From positions 1-10,550 of the forward strand of contig CAMLGG010000185.1 in assembly GCA_946479475.1 (NCBI GenBank): DNA of 10,550 nt, in the 5' to 3' direction. This document shows positions 1 to 7,267 of the stretch, in pieces. The DNA is from an uncultured Ideonella sp. (GTDB taxonomy: Bacteria > Pseudomonadota > Gammaproteobacteria > Burkholderiales > Burkholderiaceae). The position numbers and the translations under genes were made by a program. The notes under the pieces are model-generated. The model was not told the DNA's origin. It made no database searches and saw only the letters and a program-made list of their open reading frames with translations. How positions within the stretch are numbered: position 1 is the first letter of the stretch; the number at the start of each line of letters is the position of its first letter.

Positions 1-83
1 GACGGTCCTCGCCCGGCAGCGGCCGGCTTGGGAGCGGCCCGGCACTCGGCCCGCCAGCAGGGGGTTGACCCGGAATGTCTCAT
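1..83 (-). CDS. Probable second sugar ABC transporter permease (GtsC-like), N-terminal fragment
   Basis: An ATG at 83 overlaps the stop codon of the upstream permease in an ATGA arrangement, and the frame stays open to the left edge of the window (27 codons, starting MRHSGSTPCW). The part seen is a short basic, Ala/Pro-rich cytoplasmic tail; no membrane segment is reached, so the protein itself cannot be recognised. The call rests on context: GtsA-GtsB pairs are normally followed by the second permease GtsC and then the ATPase, and the 4-base overlap is typical of translationally coupled permease subunits. The start could lie elsewhere, because the other frames are also open for much of this short stretch. 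Confidence 0.4.
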   Translation of the reverse strand, partial: MRHSGSTPCWRAECRAAPKPAAAGRGP

Positions 84-955
84 CGCTTGGCCCTCAGTTC
101 CGAATAGAGATAGGGCACGACGATGGCGGCGACGGTGGCCAGCATCATCGTGGCACTGGCCGCGCCCAGGCCGATCTGGCCGCGCGAGAAGGCCATCGTG
201 TACATGAACGTCGCGGGCAGGTCGGTGGCGTAGCCGGGGCCGCCGGCGGTGAGCGCCATCACCAGGTCGAAGCTCTTCACGGCGAGGTGGCTCACCACCA
301 TCAGGGTCGAGAAGAACACCGGCCGCAGGGACGGGATGAGGATGCGCCAGTAGATGCGGGGCAGGCTGGCGCCATCGACCTGCGCGGCCTTGATGATCGC
401 GTCGTCGATGCCGCGCAGGCCGGCCAGGAACAGCGCCATCACGAAGCCCGCGCTCTGCCAGACGCCGGCGACCACCACGCAGTAGATCGCCATGTCCGGG
501 TCGACCAGCCAGCCGAACTCGAAGTCGCCGAAGCCCCAGCTCTGCACCAGGTGCTCCAGCCCGAGGCCGGGGTTGAGGATCCACTTCCACGCCGTGCCGG
601 TGACGATGAAGGACAGCGCCATCGGGTAGAGGTAGATGGTGCGCAGCAGGCCCTCGGCACGCACCTTCTGGTCCAGCAGGATGGCCATCAGCAGGCCCAG
701 CGCCATGCCGCCGCCGATGAACAGGCCGCCGAAGATGCCGAGGTTCTTCAACGCCACCCACCAGCGCTCGTTGTCCCAGAGCGCCTCGTACTGGGCCAGG
801 CCGGCGAAGTCGTAGTTGGGCAGCAGCCGGGAGGCCGACACCGACAGGTAGCCGTTCCAGGCCATCAGCCCGTAGATGAAGAGGAACGACAGGACGAAGG
901 AGGGCGCGACCACCAGCCGGGGCAGCCAGGAAGCGCGCAGGGCCGGGGTCGCCAT
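80..955 (-). CDS. gtsB: Glucose/mannose-type sugar ABC transporter permease GtsB
   Basis: This is a 291-residue inner-membrane subunit of a carbohydrate ABC importer (CUT1, MalF-like, binding-protein-dependent transport family). About six hydrophobic segments are visible, near residues 13-33, 70-94, 105-126, 155-178, 208-236 and 262-282. The cytoplasmic EAA loop that contacts the ATPase is clear at about 187-212 (KAAQVDGASLPRIYWRILIP). The segments LYPMALSFIVTGTAWKWILN and SFDLVMALTAGGPGYATDLP match GtsB of Pseudomonas closely from memory. The ATG at 955 lies 2 bases past the stop of gtsA, with a weak GAAG-type ribosome site inside the gtsA end. The same frame stays open far upstream, antisense-like across gtsA, but that extension is a high-GC artefact. 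It should pair with a GtsC-type permease and an ATPase outside the window. Glucose or mannose as substrate is inferred from family. Confidence 0.93.
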   Translation of the reverse strand: MATPALRASWLPRLVVAPSFVLSFLFIYGLMAWNGYLSVSASRLLPNYDFAGLAQYEALWDNERWWVALKNLGIFGGLFIGGGMALGLLMAILLDQKVRAEGLLRTIYLYPMALSFIVTGTAWKWILNPGLGLEHLVQSWGFGDFEFGWLVDPDMAIYCVVVAGVWQSAGFVMALFLAGLRGIDDAIIKAAQVDGASLPRIYWRILIPSLRPVFFSTLMVVSHLAVKSFDLVMALTAGGPGYATDLPATFMYTMAFSRGQIGLGAASATMMLATVAAIVVPYLYSELRAKR

Positions 956-957
956 GT

Positions 958-2208
958 TCACTTCGTCTTCGCTGCCACCGCGATCTTGTCCATCGCCTGC
1001 CGAGCCGTCATCTTGTCGGTGTTCCAGAACTGGCTCACGACGTCCTTGATGGCGCCTTCGGCGGCCGACGGCACCGCCATGCCGTGGGCGATGGAGGGCA
1101 CCAGCGTGCCGGACTTGGAGGTCTCCACGAAGTCCTTGGCCGAGGCCTTGGCGCAGTCGTCGAACTTGTCCATCGGCATGCCCAGGCGCACCGGGATCGA
1201 GCCCTTGTTGAGGTTGAACACCTCCTGGAACTCGGGCGCCATGATCTGGCGGGCCAATTCCTTCTGCGCGGCGATCTTGGACTCGTCCTTGAGCTGGAAG
1301 AGGGCGAAGGAGTCGATGTTGAAGGTGTAGGCCTTGGCGGTACCTGGCGCAGGCGAGCACACGAAGTCCTTGCCTGGCACCTTGCCGGCGGCGATGAACT
1401 CGCCCTTGGCCCAGTCGCCCATGATCTGCATGCCGGCCTCGCCCTTGATGACCATGGCCGTGGCCAGGTTCCAGTCGCGGCCCGGGGCGTTCTTGTCGGT
1501 GTAGTCCTTGATGCGCTTGAAGGTCGAGAGCACCCTCTCCATCGTCGGGCTCTTGAGGGTTTCCTGGTCGAGCTGCACCAGCGCCTTCTTGTAGAAGTCC
1601 GGGCCGCCGACGCCGAGGGCCACGGCTTCGAAGGTGGTGAAGTCCTGCCAGTTCTGCCCGCCGTGCGCCACCGGGATCACGCCGGCCTTCTTCAGCGCGT
1701 CCGCCGCAGTGAAGAACTCGTCCCAGCTGGTCGGCACCTTGGCGCCGGCCTTGGCGAAGACGGCGGGGTTGGCCCAGAGCCAGTTCACCCGGTGCACGTT
1801 CACCGGCACCGCGACGTAGTGCCCCTGGTACTTCATGATGTCGCTGACCACCTTGGGCAGCAGGCTGTCCCACTGCTCGGCCTTGGCGACGTCGTCCATG
1901 TTGGCCAGCACGCCTTCGCGCGCCCACTCCTGGATGGACGGGCCCTTGATCTGCGCCGCAGAGGGGGCGTTGCCGGAGACCACGCGGGACTTGAGCACCG
2001 TCATTGCCGAGTCGCCACCGCCACCAGCGACCGCGAAATCGCGCCAGCGGTGTCCGCTCTTCTGCAAGGTCAGCTTCAGCGCCTGGGCCGCCTTGGCTTC
2101 GCCGCCCGAAGTCCACCAGTGCAGGACCTCGATCTCGCCAGCGCCGGCGGTGCCGGCGGCGAGTGCCGCCGACAGGGCGAGCAGGGTGTACTTGATCGTG
2201 TTCTTCAT
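958..2208 (-). CDS. gtsA: Periplasmic glucose/mannose-type sugar-binding protein GtsA
   Basis: This 416-residue protein is an extracellular solute-binding protein of family 1 that delivers sugar to the GtsBC permease in the periplasm. A Sec signal peptide is plain: a basic start (MKNTIKYT), a hydrophobic core and an AGA-G cleavage site near residue 23. The mature start EIEVLHWWTSGGE and the internal motifs AGGGGDSAMTVLKSR, AAQIKGPSIQEWA, VPVNVHRVNWLW, AHGGQNWQDFTTFE and AGMQIMGDWAKGE match Pseudomonas GtsA well from memory, and the length is normal for it (about 420). The ATG at 2208 was chosen because AAGGAGA sits 7 bases ahead and the signal peptide begins there; the frame is open back to 2259 but those codons look non-coding. 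It follows the porin by 22 bases and precedes gtsB by 2. Glucose is the family substrate; mannose, xylose or a disaccharide remain possible. Confidence 0.95.
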   Translation of the reverse strand: MKNTIKYTLLALSAALAAGTAGAGEIEVLHWWTSGGEAKAAQALKLTLQKSGHRWRDFAVAGGGGDSAMTVLKSRVVSGNAPSAAQIKGPSIQEWAREGVLANMDDVAKAEQWDSLLPKVVSDIMKYQGHYVAVPVNVHRVNWLWANPAVFAKAGAKVPTSWDEFFTAADALKKAGVIPVAHGGQNWQDFTTFEAVALGVGGPDFYKKALVQLDQETLKSPTMERVLSTFKRIKDYTDKNAPGRDWNLATAMVIKGEAGMQIMGDWAKGEFIAAGKVPGKDFVCSPAPGTAKAYTFNIDSFALFQLKDESKIAAQKELARQIMAPEFQEVFNLNKGSIPVRLGMPMDKFDDCAKASAKDFVETSKSGTLVPSIAHGMAVPSAAEGAIKDVVSQFWNTDKMTARQAMDKIAVAAKTK

Positions 2209-2214
2209 GCCTTG

Positions 2215-2221
2215 TCTCCTT
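2215..2221 (-). promoter_or_regulatory. Ribosome binding site of gtsA
   Basis: AAGGAGA on the minus strand, 7 bases ahead of the ATG at 2208, is a near-perfect Shine-Dalgarno sequence inside the 22-base gap after the porin gene. It decides the start of gtsA against the upstream in-frame codon at 2259. Confidence 0.85.
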
Positions 2222-2230
2222 GTGCAGGGA

Positions 2231-3400
2231 TCAGAACCACCATTCCACCTGGGCACCATAGCTGGTGCCGCGGGTCTCGCCGTCGAGGGCTGCCTGGCCG
2301 GTCACGTTGCCGGCGGGCGCGTTCCACTTGGCGGTGGTGACGTAGAGGCGGAACTCGGGCCGGTTCCAGAAGTCGGGGCCGGTCGAAAGCGTGGGGGCGA
2401 TCGTGAGCTTGGCGAGCTTGGCCGTGGGGCTGCCCTCGGGCTTGTATTGCGAGTACCCGGCTTCGGTCAGAAGCTTGAAATTTCGGGTGAAGGCGTAGGA
2501 GATGCGGCCCCCGATCGAGGCCGAAGTCGTCCGGACGCCGAGGCCGTCCGTCTGGCTGGCGAGCAGCAGCATGGCCTGGCCGCCGAGTGCGCCGCGCTGG
2601 CCGTTGAAGCTTTCCACGATGCGCCACTGCCTGGCCTTGGAGCCGGCGGTCAGGTCGCCGAAGTTCGCGTTCAGCGCTGCCGAGCCCTGCGCGAACTGCA
2701 CGAACAGCGTGGTGGACAGGCCGGTGCCGAAGAGGTTGGCCTGGTCGTGCCGCAAGGTCAGGCCCGCGCCGCTCTTGCCTCCGTCGAAGTCGCCCTTGGT
2801 CAGGGTGGCGAAAAGGTTGAGCTTGCCGTCGGTGTTGGTCGGCACGTCCACCCATTCGGCGTTCACGCGGTTGCCCGGGTGCACCGCGTCGCCGTCGGTG
2901 CGGTAGAAGGCCACGCCCAGCTTGCCCGGGCCGGCCGGCTGGCCCTTGAAGCCGGCGCCGACCCCTGCCATCTCGACGAAGTAGGTGTCGACGATGTGCA
3001 CGTCGCCGCGGCGGCCCCGCTCCTTGCCGATCCAGAAGGTCGCGTCGGGCGCGACGTCGAAGCCCTTCGCCTCGGCGAACATCTGCTCGATCTTGATGCC
3101 TTCGCCGTCGGTGTCGGTCGCACCGGTCCAGTGGTTCAGCATCAGCACCGCACGGGTGTCTATGCCTTCGGTCTTGAAGCCCTGGGCAAGCTGGAATTCG
3201 CCGTAGAAGTCGCACTCGTTGCCCAGCCGGTACTTCATGCCGGGGCTGCCGCCGTTGAGCGCGTAGCAGGCGCGGGAGGTGTCCGCCGAGGTCAGGCCAG
3301 GGCCGCCGCGGAAGTAGCCTGTGTAGTCGAGGGCCTGGGCGGCCCCGGCACACAGTGCCAGGGGAAGGGCTGCCAGGGCCAGCGGAAGGGGTCGATTCAT
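2231..3400 (-). CDS. LamB-type carbohydrate porin (maltoporin family), outer membrane
   Basis: This 389-residue protein is an outer-membrane beta-barrel sugar channel of the maltoporin (LamB) family. A signal peptide ends at AQA-LD near residue 23. The mature start LDYTGYFRGGPG, the segment MKYRLGNECDFYGEFQLAQG (about 55-74), WIGKERGRRGDVHIVDTYF (about 123-141) and the terminal YGAQVEWWF with C-terminal Phe are LamB hallmarks; the last is the barrel-assembly signal. Cys45 and Cys63 fall where LamB has its first-loop disulfide. GAGGAGA lies 8 bases ahead of the ATG at 3400. It is somewhat shorter than the E. coli protein (about 420 mature residues). It is the first gene of the uptake operon. 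In Pseudomonas the matching locus carries OprB, a different porin family, so using a LamB-type channel here may widen the substrate range to oligosaccharides. The symbol lamB is withheld because maltose specificity is unproven. Confidence 0.92.
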   Translation of the reverse strand: MNRPLPLALAALPLALCAGAAQALDYTGYFRGGPGLTSADTSRACYALNGGSPGMKYRLGNECDFYGEFQLAQGFKTEGIDTRAVLMLNHWTGATDTDGEGIKIEQMFAEAKGFDVAPDATFWIGKERGRRGDVHIVDTYFVEMAGVGAGFKGQPAGPGKLGVAFYRTDGDAVHPGNRVNAEWVDVPTNTDGKLNLFATLTKGDFDGGKSGAGLTLRHDQANLFGTGLSTTLFVQFAQGSAALNANFGDLTAGSKARQWRIVESFNGQRGALGGQAMLLLASQTDGLGVRTTSASIGGRISYAFTRNFKLLTEAGYSQYKPEGSPTAKLAKLTIAPTLSTGPDFWNRPEFRLYVTTAKWNAPAGNVTGQAALDGETRGTSYGAQVEWWF

Positions 3401-3456
3401 GCGTCGGGTCTCCTCGCGGACGCTGCCGCTTCTTGGGTTTCGCCTCGCGAAGGCCC

Positions 3457-3486
3457 GAACATGGTGTTCAGGATGTGTTCATGTTC
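3457..3486. promoter_or_regulatory. Candidate response-regulator binding site upstream of the porin operon (TGTTCA direct repeat)
   Basis: TGTTCA occurs at 3465-3470 and again at 3476-3481, a direct repeat with 5 bases between copies and an 11-base period. A third TGTTC is at 3482-3486. The left copy also forms a perfect inverted repeat GAACA-N3-TGTTC (3457-3469), and the outer ends form GAACATG-N16-CATGTTC. Two hexamers one helix turn apart is the layout bound by OmpR/PhoB-family dimers, and an OmpR-family regulator is encoded just upstream. The site sits 65-81 bases ahead of the porin ATG and downstream of the best -10 candidate, which would suit repression or an unmapped promoter more than simple activation. 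The regulator assignment is inference. Confidence 0.4.
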
Positions 3487-3500
3487 CTTGCGAGTGGGCG

Positions 3501-3540
3501 AATTATTAAAGAAACATTAACGCAAGATTTATAGGTACTT
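3501..3540 (-). promoter_or_regulatory. AT-rich stretch, candidate promoter of the porin-gtsAB operon
   Basis: These 40 bases are strongly AT-rich inside a roughly 70% G+C window. On the minus strand they contain AATAAT (3507-3502) and TATAAA (3533-3528), each five of six matches to a sigma-70 -10 element. Neither has a good -35 hexamer at 16-18 bases, which would fit an activator-dependent promoter. The leader to the porin ATG would be about 95-120 bases. No start site is proven. Confidence 0.4.
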
Positions 3541-3548
3541 ACCCGAGA

Positions 3549-3594
3549 CGCGCCGAAGCGCGCCCGTCCGCAGGGGCGGCCAGCGTGGGACGGG
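3549..3594 (-). terminator. Two adjacent hairpins after the histidine kinase gene, weak terminator candidate
   Basis: Just past the kinase stop codon the minus strand can form CCCGTCC/GGACGGG (3594-3588 with 3569-3563, 18-base loop). Next to it is a 5-bp GC stem closed by a C(TTCG)G tetraloop (3562-3558 with 3553-3549). UUCG loops are very stable in RNA. No run of T follows, so this is not a textbook intrinsic terminator; it may instead pause transcription, protect the 3' end, or only partly separate the kinase and porin transcripts. Confidence 0.35.
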
Positions 3595-3597
3595 TGT

Positions 3598-5040
3598 TCA
3601 GCGGGCGAGAGGCAGCCGGATACGCAGCGTCAGGCCATGGGGCGAGGTCTCGCCCAGGTCGACGTGGCCCGCGTGGCGCTGGACGATCTCGCGCACGATC
3701 GCGAGGCCCAGGCCGCAGCCGTTGCCTTCGTGCGTGCCGCGCACGAAGCGCTCGAAGACTTGCTCCCGCAAGTCGGGGGGAATTCCCGGGCCCGTGTCGA
3801 TCACCTCGACCATCGCCTGGTCTGCGGACCGGCCGACCCTGACGGTCACCTCGGCGCCTGGTCCTGCATAGCGCAGGGCGTTGTCCAGCACGTTCGCCAG
3901 CGCCTCGCGCAGAAGCAGCGCAATGCCGGTCACCTCGATCGGTTCGCCGCCCTCGGCGCCATCCTCGTAGCCCAGGTCGATGCCGGCCTGGCGCGCCCGC
4001 GGCACCATCTCGGCCGTGAGCTCGCGCGCGAGGCGAGCGATGTCCGTCCGCTGGCGGGCCTGTACCGATGCGGATTCGGGTTCCGCCCGGGCCAGGGTGA
4101 GCAGCTGGTTCACCAGGTGGGCGCTGCGCGTGGCGCTCTCATGCACGCGTTGCAGGCGGGCGAGGAGGGCGGCGTCGTCGTGGGCGTCCTTGAGCGCGAG
4201 CTCGGTCTGGCTCTTCAGGCCGGCGAGCGGCGTGCGCAGCTGGTGGGCGGCATCGCTGATGAAACGCTTCTGCGCGACCACGTTGTGCTGCACCGCGCCC
4301 AGCAGCTCGTTGATGGCTTGCGCCAGGGCGCGCACCTCGCGGGGGGCAGCGTGCAGCTCGATGGCGGTCAGGTCGTTCGGAGCCTTTCCCTCGACCAGGC
4401 TGCGCAGCCGCGCCAGCGGCGCCAGCCCGGCCCGGATGCCGGCCCAGACGATCATGGTCATCAAGGCGATCAGGCCTGACAGGGGCAGTACCGTGTCCAC
4501 CAGGATGCGGCGCGCGAGCTCCTCGCGGTTGGCGCTGTTTCGGGCCACCTGCACGAGCATCGTCTGCTGCGGGCCGTTGTCTTCGCCGTAGCTGAGGTAG
4601 AGCGCTGCCACGCGGACGCGCTCGCTACCCGTCGCGTTGCCGTTGGCCTGCGTGATCTCGCCGTTGTAGAAGTAGGGCTCGCCCAGCGCGGGCTTGGCGG
4701 GGACGCCCTGCGGCGGGGGCAGGTTTCTGTTGCCGAGGATGTACTGGCCGGGCGGCGCGCTCACCGTGAAGAGCACCCGGTCGTTCGGATCGGCCTCGAG
4801 GATGTCCTGTGCAGCGCGCGGGAAGTCCACCAGCAGTCCGTTGCCGATCGGCTTGACCTGCCTCGCGAGCGAGCGCGTGGCCTGCGACAGGCTGGCGTCG
4901 ATGGCCTGGTTGGCGTAGCGGGCGGCCAGGTTGTAGGTGCCGAAGGCACCGCCTATCCAGAGCACCAGCTGCGGCGCCAGCAGCCAGATCAGCAGCTGTC
5001 GATGCAGCGAGGGGCCGCCGGGCTCACGCATGGGTTTCAC
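3598..5040 (-). CDS. TctE-like sensor histidine kinase, likely controller of the sugar operon
   Basis: This 480-residue inner-membrane sensor kinase has two membrane segments (about 15-37 and 180-204) flanking a periplasmic domain of roughly 140 residues of the TctE N-terminal type. A HAMP-like linker follows (about 204-255), then the HisKA region with phosphoacceptor His266 in SDAAHQLRTPLAGL. The ATPase domain has N383/N387 (LANVLDNALRY), the D415-G419 box (DTGPGI) and GCGLGLAIV (441-448). All catalytic motifs look intact. The start is taken as GTG at 5040, which overlaps the regulator stop as GTGA; an ATG at 5031 is an alternative only three codons in. It is co-transcribed with the regulator and lies upstream of the porin-gts operon, like GtrS in the Pseudomonas glucose locus. 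Its ligand is unknown; TctE relatives sense carboxylates, while GtrS responds to sugar-acid metabolites. Confidence 0.93.
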   Translation of the reverse strand: MKPMREPGGPSLHRQLLIWLLAPQLVLWIGGAFGTYNLAARYANQAIDASLSQATRSLARQVKPIGNGLLVDFPRAAQDILEADPNDRVLFTVSAPPGQYILGNRNLPPPQGVPAKPALGEPYFYNGEITQANGNATGSERVRVAALYLSYGEDNGPQQTMLVQVARNSANREELARRILVDTVLPLSGLIALMTMIVWAGIRAGLAPLARLRSLVEGKAPNDLTAIELHAAPREVRALAQAINELLGAVQHNVVAQKRFISDAAHQLRTPLAGLKSQTELALKDAHDDAALLARLQRVHESATRSAHLVNQLLTLARAEPESASVQARQRTDIARLARELTAEMVPRARQAGIDLGYEDGAEGGEPIEVTGIALLLREALANVLDNALRYAGPGAEVTVRVGRSADQAMVEVIDTGPGIPPDLREQVFERFVRGTHEGNGCGLGLAIVREIVQRHAGHVDLGETSPHGLTLRIRLPLAR

Positions 5041-5720
5041 GCCCCGGCGTCGGCATCCGCCTCGAGCAGGTAGCCCAGCCCGCGAACCGTCCGGATGGCC
5101 AGGCCGGACTGCTCGAGCTTGCGGCGCAGCCTGTGGATGTAGACCTCGATCGAGTTGGTGGCGCTGGCCGGCTCGGTGCGGTCCAGCGCCCAGGCCTGCT
5201 GGATCTGCTCCTTGGTGACCACCTTGTCACGCTGCGAAAGCAGAAGGTCGAGCAGCATCCATTCGCGGGGGCTCAGGTCCAGGGCCTCACCGCGTACCGC
5301 GGCGCGGCGGGTGTCCCGATCGAAACTGAGGTGCCCCAGCTCGGCGGCATGGCCGATGGGGCGGGTGCGGCGCATCAGCGCGCGCAGCCGGGCCTCCAGC
5401 TCGGGGAAGTCGAAGGGCTTGGTGAGATAGTCGTCGGCGCCAGCGTTGAGGCCGGCGACGCGGTCGTCCAGGCTGTCCAGTGCGGTGAGCACGAGCACGG
5501 GCAGTGCGGGCTTGGCAGCGCGCACCCGCTTGAGGACCGTGAGGCCGTCCACCAGGGGCAGCCCGAGGTCGAGGATGGCCAGGTCGAAGGGCTGCTTCAG
5601 CAGGAGGTACTCCGCGACCGCGCCGTTGGGGGCGTGCTCGACTTCGAATCCGGCTTCCCGCAACTGGGCGGACAAGGCGTCGGCGAGGATCGCGTCGTCC
5701 TCGGCAAGCAAAAGGTTCAT
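5037..5720 (-). CDS. OmpR-family response regulator (TctD/QseB-like)
   Basis: This 227-residue DNA-binding regulator is the partner of the overlapping kinase. The receiver domain (about 1-115) has the acidic pocket E7-D8-D9, phosphoacceptor Asp51 in LAILDLGLP, Thr79 and Lys101 in LTKPFDF, so it should be phosphorylatable. A winged-helix effector domain follows (about 126-220), with the typical recognition-helix stretch NSIEVYIHRLRRKLE and the final RTVRGLGYLLE. The ATG at 5720 was chosen because the receiver fold begins at once (MNLLLAEDD); the frame is open upstream to 6095, but that part is antisense to the next kinase and not protein-like. The ribosome site is poor. It is divergent from the membrane kinase gene at 5840. 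By position it is the natural regulator of the porin-gts operon, comparable to GltR in Pseudomonas; this is inference. Confidence 0.94.
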   Translation of the reverse strand: MNLLLAEDDAILADALSAQLREAGFEVEHAPNGAVAEYLLLKQPFDLAILDLGLPLVDGLTVLKRVRAAKPALPVLVLTALDSLDDRVAGLNAGADDYLTKPFDFPELEARLRALMRRTRPIGHAAELGHLSFDRDTRRAAVRGEALDLSPREWMLLDLLLSQRDKVVTKEQIQQAWALDRTEPASATNSIEVYIHRLRRKLEQSGLAIRTVRGLGYLLEADADAGA

Positions 5721-5794
5721 GTTCGAAAGCTTAACGCGCAGATGCAGTTCCGCCGGGTGCGGTGAACCCGTGCCCGGAGCCCGCCGGCCGTGGC

Positions 5795-5800
5795 GAAAAT
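5795..5800 (+). promoter_or_regulatory. Weak candidate -10 element for the membrane histidine kinase gene
   Basis: GAAAAT (four of six to the sigma-70 -10) stands out in an otherwise GC-rich 119-base divergent gap. It would place transcription start near 5807, giving a leader of about 33 bases to the ATG at 5840 and leaving the alternative GTG at 5762 outside the transcript. No convincing -35 is seen. The rest of the gap (5721-5839) shows nothing else I can support. Confidence 0.22.
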
Positions 5801-5839
5801 CGCGGCCTCTCCACCAGCACGCCGCCCCACAGCCAGCCC

Positions 5840-7267
5840 ATGCCCCTGATCCCCCTCGACACCCACACGGCGCTGTACGTCGTGGGCGTCGTCTACCTGC
5901 TGATGTCCGGCCTGGTGTGGACCATCGTGCGGCGCCACCATGACGGCGTGGCGACCTCGCTGTGGTGCGGCGGCGGCGTGCTGATCGGCTCGACCTACCT
6001 GCTGTACGCCCTGCGCGACACGGTGCCTCGCTTCTGGACGCTGTTGCTGCCCGTCGCGCTCGGGCTCCTCGGCCTGGGCCTGCGGATCTGCGCACTGCTG
6101 CGCGAGCGCAGGAAGTGGCAGTGGTGGCGTGTCGCGATGGCGCTCACTGCGCTGGCCGTGGTGGCTTCGCTGGCCGCCGACCTCGGTGGCGCCCGGCTGC
6201 GCTTCCTGCTCGTGGGCGTCCTGATGGCCACGGCGGCGTCCACGCTGGCGTGGCTCGCGCAGCAGGTCGGGCGGCTGCCGACCGGCCGCGGGGCGGAGCT
6301 CATCAGCGGCTCCTATGCCTTTCTCGCCGCGACCTACGTGCTGCGGCTGACGGGCACCGTGTTCGGCTTCATACCTCCGCCGTCGCTCAAGCCGACGCTG
6401 GACCTGGTGCTCGTCATCGCCGGCGCACTGGTGGCGGGAATCTTCGGCAACGTGGGCTATGTCGGCCTGGCGCTCGAAGGCATCCGGCTGCGGCGCGAAG
6501 CACAGGCCCGCGCACTCGCACAGGAGCAGGTGCAGCGCGAAGCAGCCGAGGCGCAGGCTGCCGCCCTGGGCGAGCGCCTGGCGGAGCGCGACGAGTACGT
6601 GCGCGTGCTGGCCCACGAGGTCCGGCAGCCGCTGAACAATGCCTCGGCGGCGCTGCAGGGCGTGGAGGCGGCGTTGCAGGCGGAGTCGCAGCAGGACCGC
6701 GCAGAGGCGCAGGCCCGCCTGCAAAGGGCCCGCAAGGTCATCAGCCACATCGTCGGCGCCCTCGACAACACGCTGGCCTCGACCACCATGCTGGCCAGCG
6801 TCCAGCCGCTCGCGCCGCGGGATGCGGACGTCAACACCCTGGTCGAACTGGTGCTGGGCGACCTCGATCCAGCGCAGCGCTGCCGGGTGTGCAACGACCC
6901 CTCCACCCACGCCCGGACCGCCGCCATGGATGCCGGCCTGATGCGCCTGGCCTTGCGCAACCTGCTGGCCAATGCCTTGGCCTATTCACCCCCGGGCTCG
7001 CCGGTGGCGCTTTCGATCAGCGACAGCGACGAGCCGCTCGGCCTGGTCTTCGAGGTGCGCGACGAAGGGCCGGGCCTTTCGCCGGACCTCCAGCAGCGGC
7101 TGTTCGAGAAGGGGGCACGCGGAGACCACGGTCTGCCGGGCCACGGGCTGGGGCTGCATGTGGTCCGCGAGGTGATGCATCGCCACGGCGGCCACGCCAG
7201 CTGGGCGCCCAACCCCGCCGGAGGCAGCGTCTTCCGCCTCTGGCTGCCCCTGATCGAAGAGGGCTAG
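5840..7267 (+). CDS. Multi-pass membrane sensor histidine kinase
   Basis: This 475-residue kinase has a membrane-embedded sensor: about seven hydrophobic segments in residues 9-210, with almost no room for a periplasmic domain. The opening PLDTHTALYVVGVVYLL resembles the unnamed multi-helix N-terminus found on many betaproteobacterial kinases and diguanylate cyclases. A charged coiled coil (about 213-255, rich in Ala/Gln/Glu/Arg) leads to phosphoacceptor His259 in LAHEVRQPLNNA. Gln at the usual Thr/Asn position recalls the HELNQPL class (FixL/DctB-like). The ATPase has N374/N378 (RNLLANAL), D408-G412 (DEGPGL) and GHGLGLHVV (434-442). The ATG at 5840 is preferred; the frame is open from a GTG at 5762 but the extra 26 residues are Pro-rich and lack a ribosome site. 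Its stop overlaps that of the convergent regulator, its most likely but unproven partner. The stimulus is unknown. Confidence 0.9.
   Translation: MPLIPLDTHTALYVVGVVYLLMSGLVWTIVRRHHDGVATSLWCGGGVLIGSTYLLYALRDTVPRFWTLLLPVALGLLGLGLRICALLRERRKWQWWRVAMALTALAVVASLAADLGGARLRFLLVGVLMATAASTLAWLAQQVGRLPTGRGAELISGSYAFLAATYVLRLTGTVFGFIPPPSLKPTLDLVLVIAGALVAGIFGNVGYVGLALEGIRLRREAQARALAQEQVQREAAEAQAAALGERLAERDEYVRVLAHEVRQPLNNASAALQGVEAALQAESQQDRAEAQARLQRARKVISHIVGALDNTLASTTMLASVQPLAPRDADVNTLVELVLGDLDPAQRCRVCNDPSTHARTAAMDAGLMRLALRNLLANALAYSPPGSPVALSISDSDEPLGLVFEVRDEGPGLSPDLQQRLFEKGARGDHGLPGHGLGLHVVREVMHRHGGHASWAPNPAGGSVFRLWLPLIEEG

Noticed and set aside
956..2116. Reading the gtsB frame as a 678-residue fusion protein starting at 2116
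   Set aside because: The extension is an out-of-frame reading of gtsA with Arg/Gly/Gln-rich nonsense; only the last 291 residues are a permease, with their own ATG just after the gtsA stop.
2209..2259. N-terminal extension of gtsA to 2259
   Set aside because: It would put 17 residues ahead of an intact signal peptide, overlap the porin gene and ignore the strong AAGGAGA site just before the ATG at 2208.
65..2340. Long plus-strand open frames (65-1330 and 1084-2340) opposite gtsA and gtsB
   Set aside because: Their products are low-complexity Arg/His/Gly/Ala-rich strings without domains, while the minus-strand frames give clear transporter proteins. Long antisense frames are common at this G+C.
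3466..3480. GTTC-N7-GTTC resembling the alphaproteobacterial LexA box
   Set aside because: The window looks betaproteobacterial, where LexA sites are of the CTG-N10-CAG kind, and no SOS gene is nearby. The match is explained by the TGTTCA repeat.
1835..3520. A 561-codon plus-strand open frame across gtsA and the porin gene
   Set aside because: It lies antisense to two well-supported genes, starts inside gtsA and has no domain-like sequence.
5762..5839. N-terminal extension of the membrane kinase from a GTG at 5762
   Set aside because: The extra 26 residues are Pro/Ser-rich, there is no ribosome site before the GTG, and the ATG at 5840 places the first membrane helix at a normal distance.
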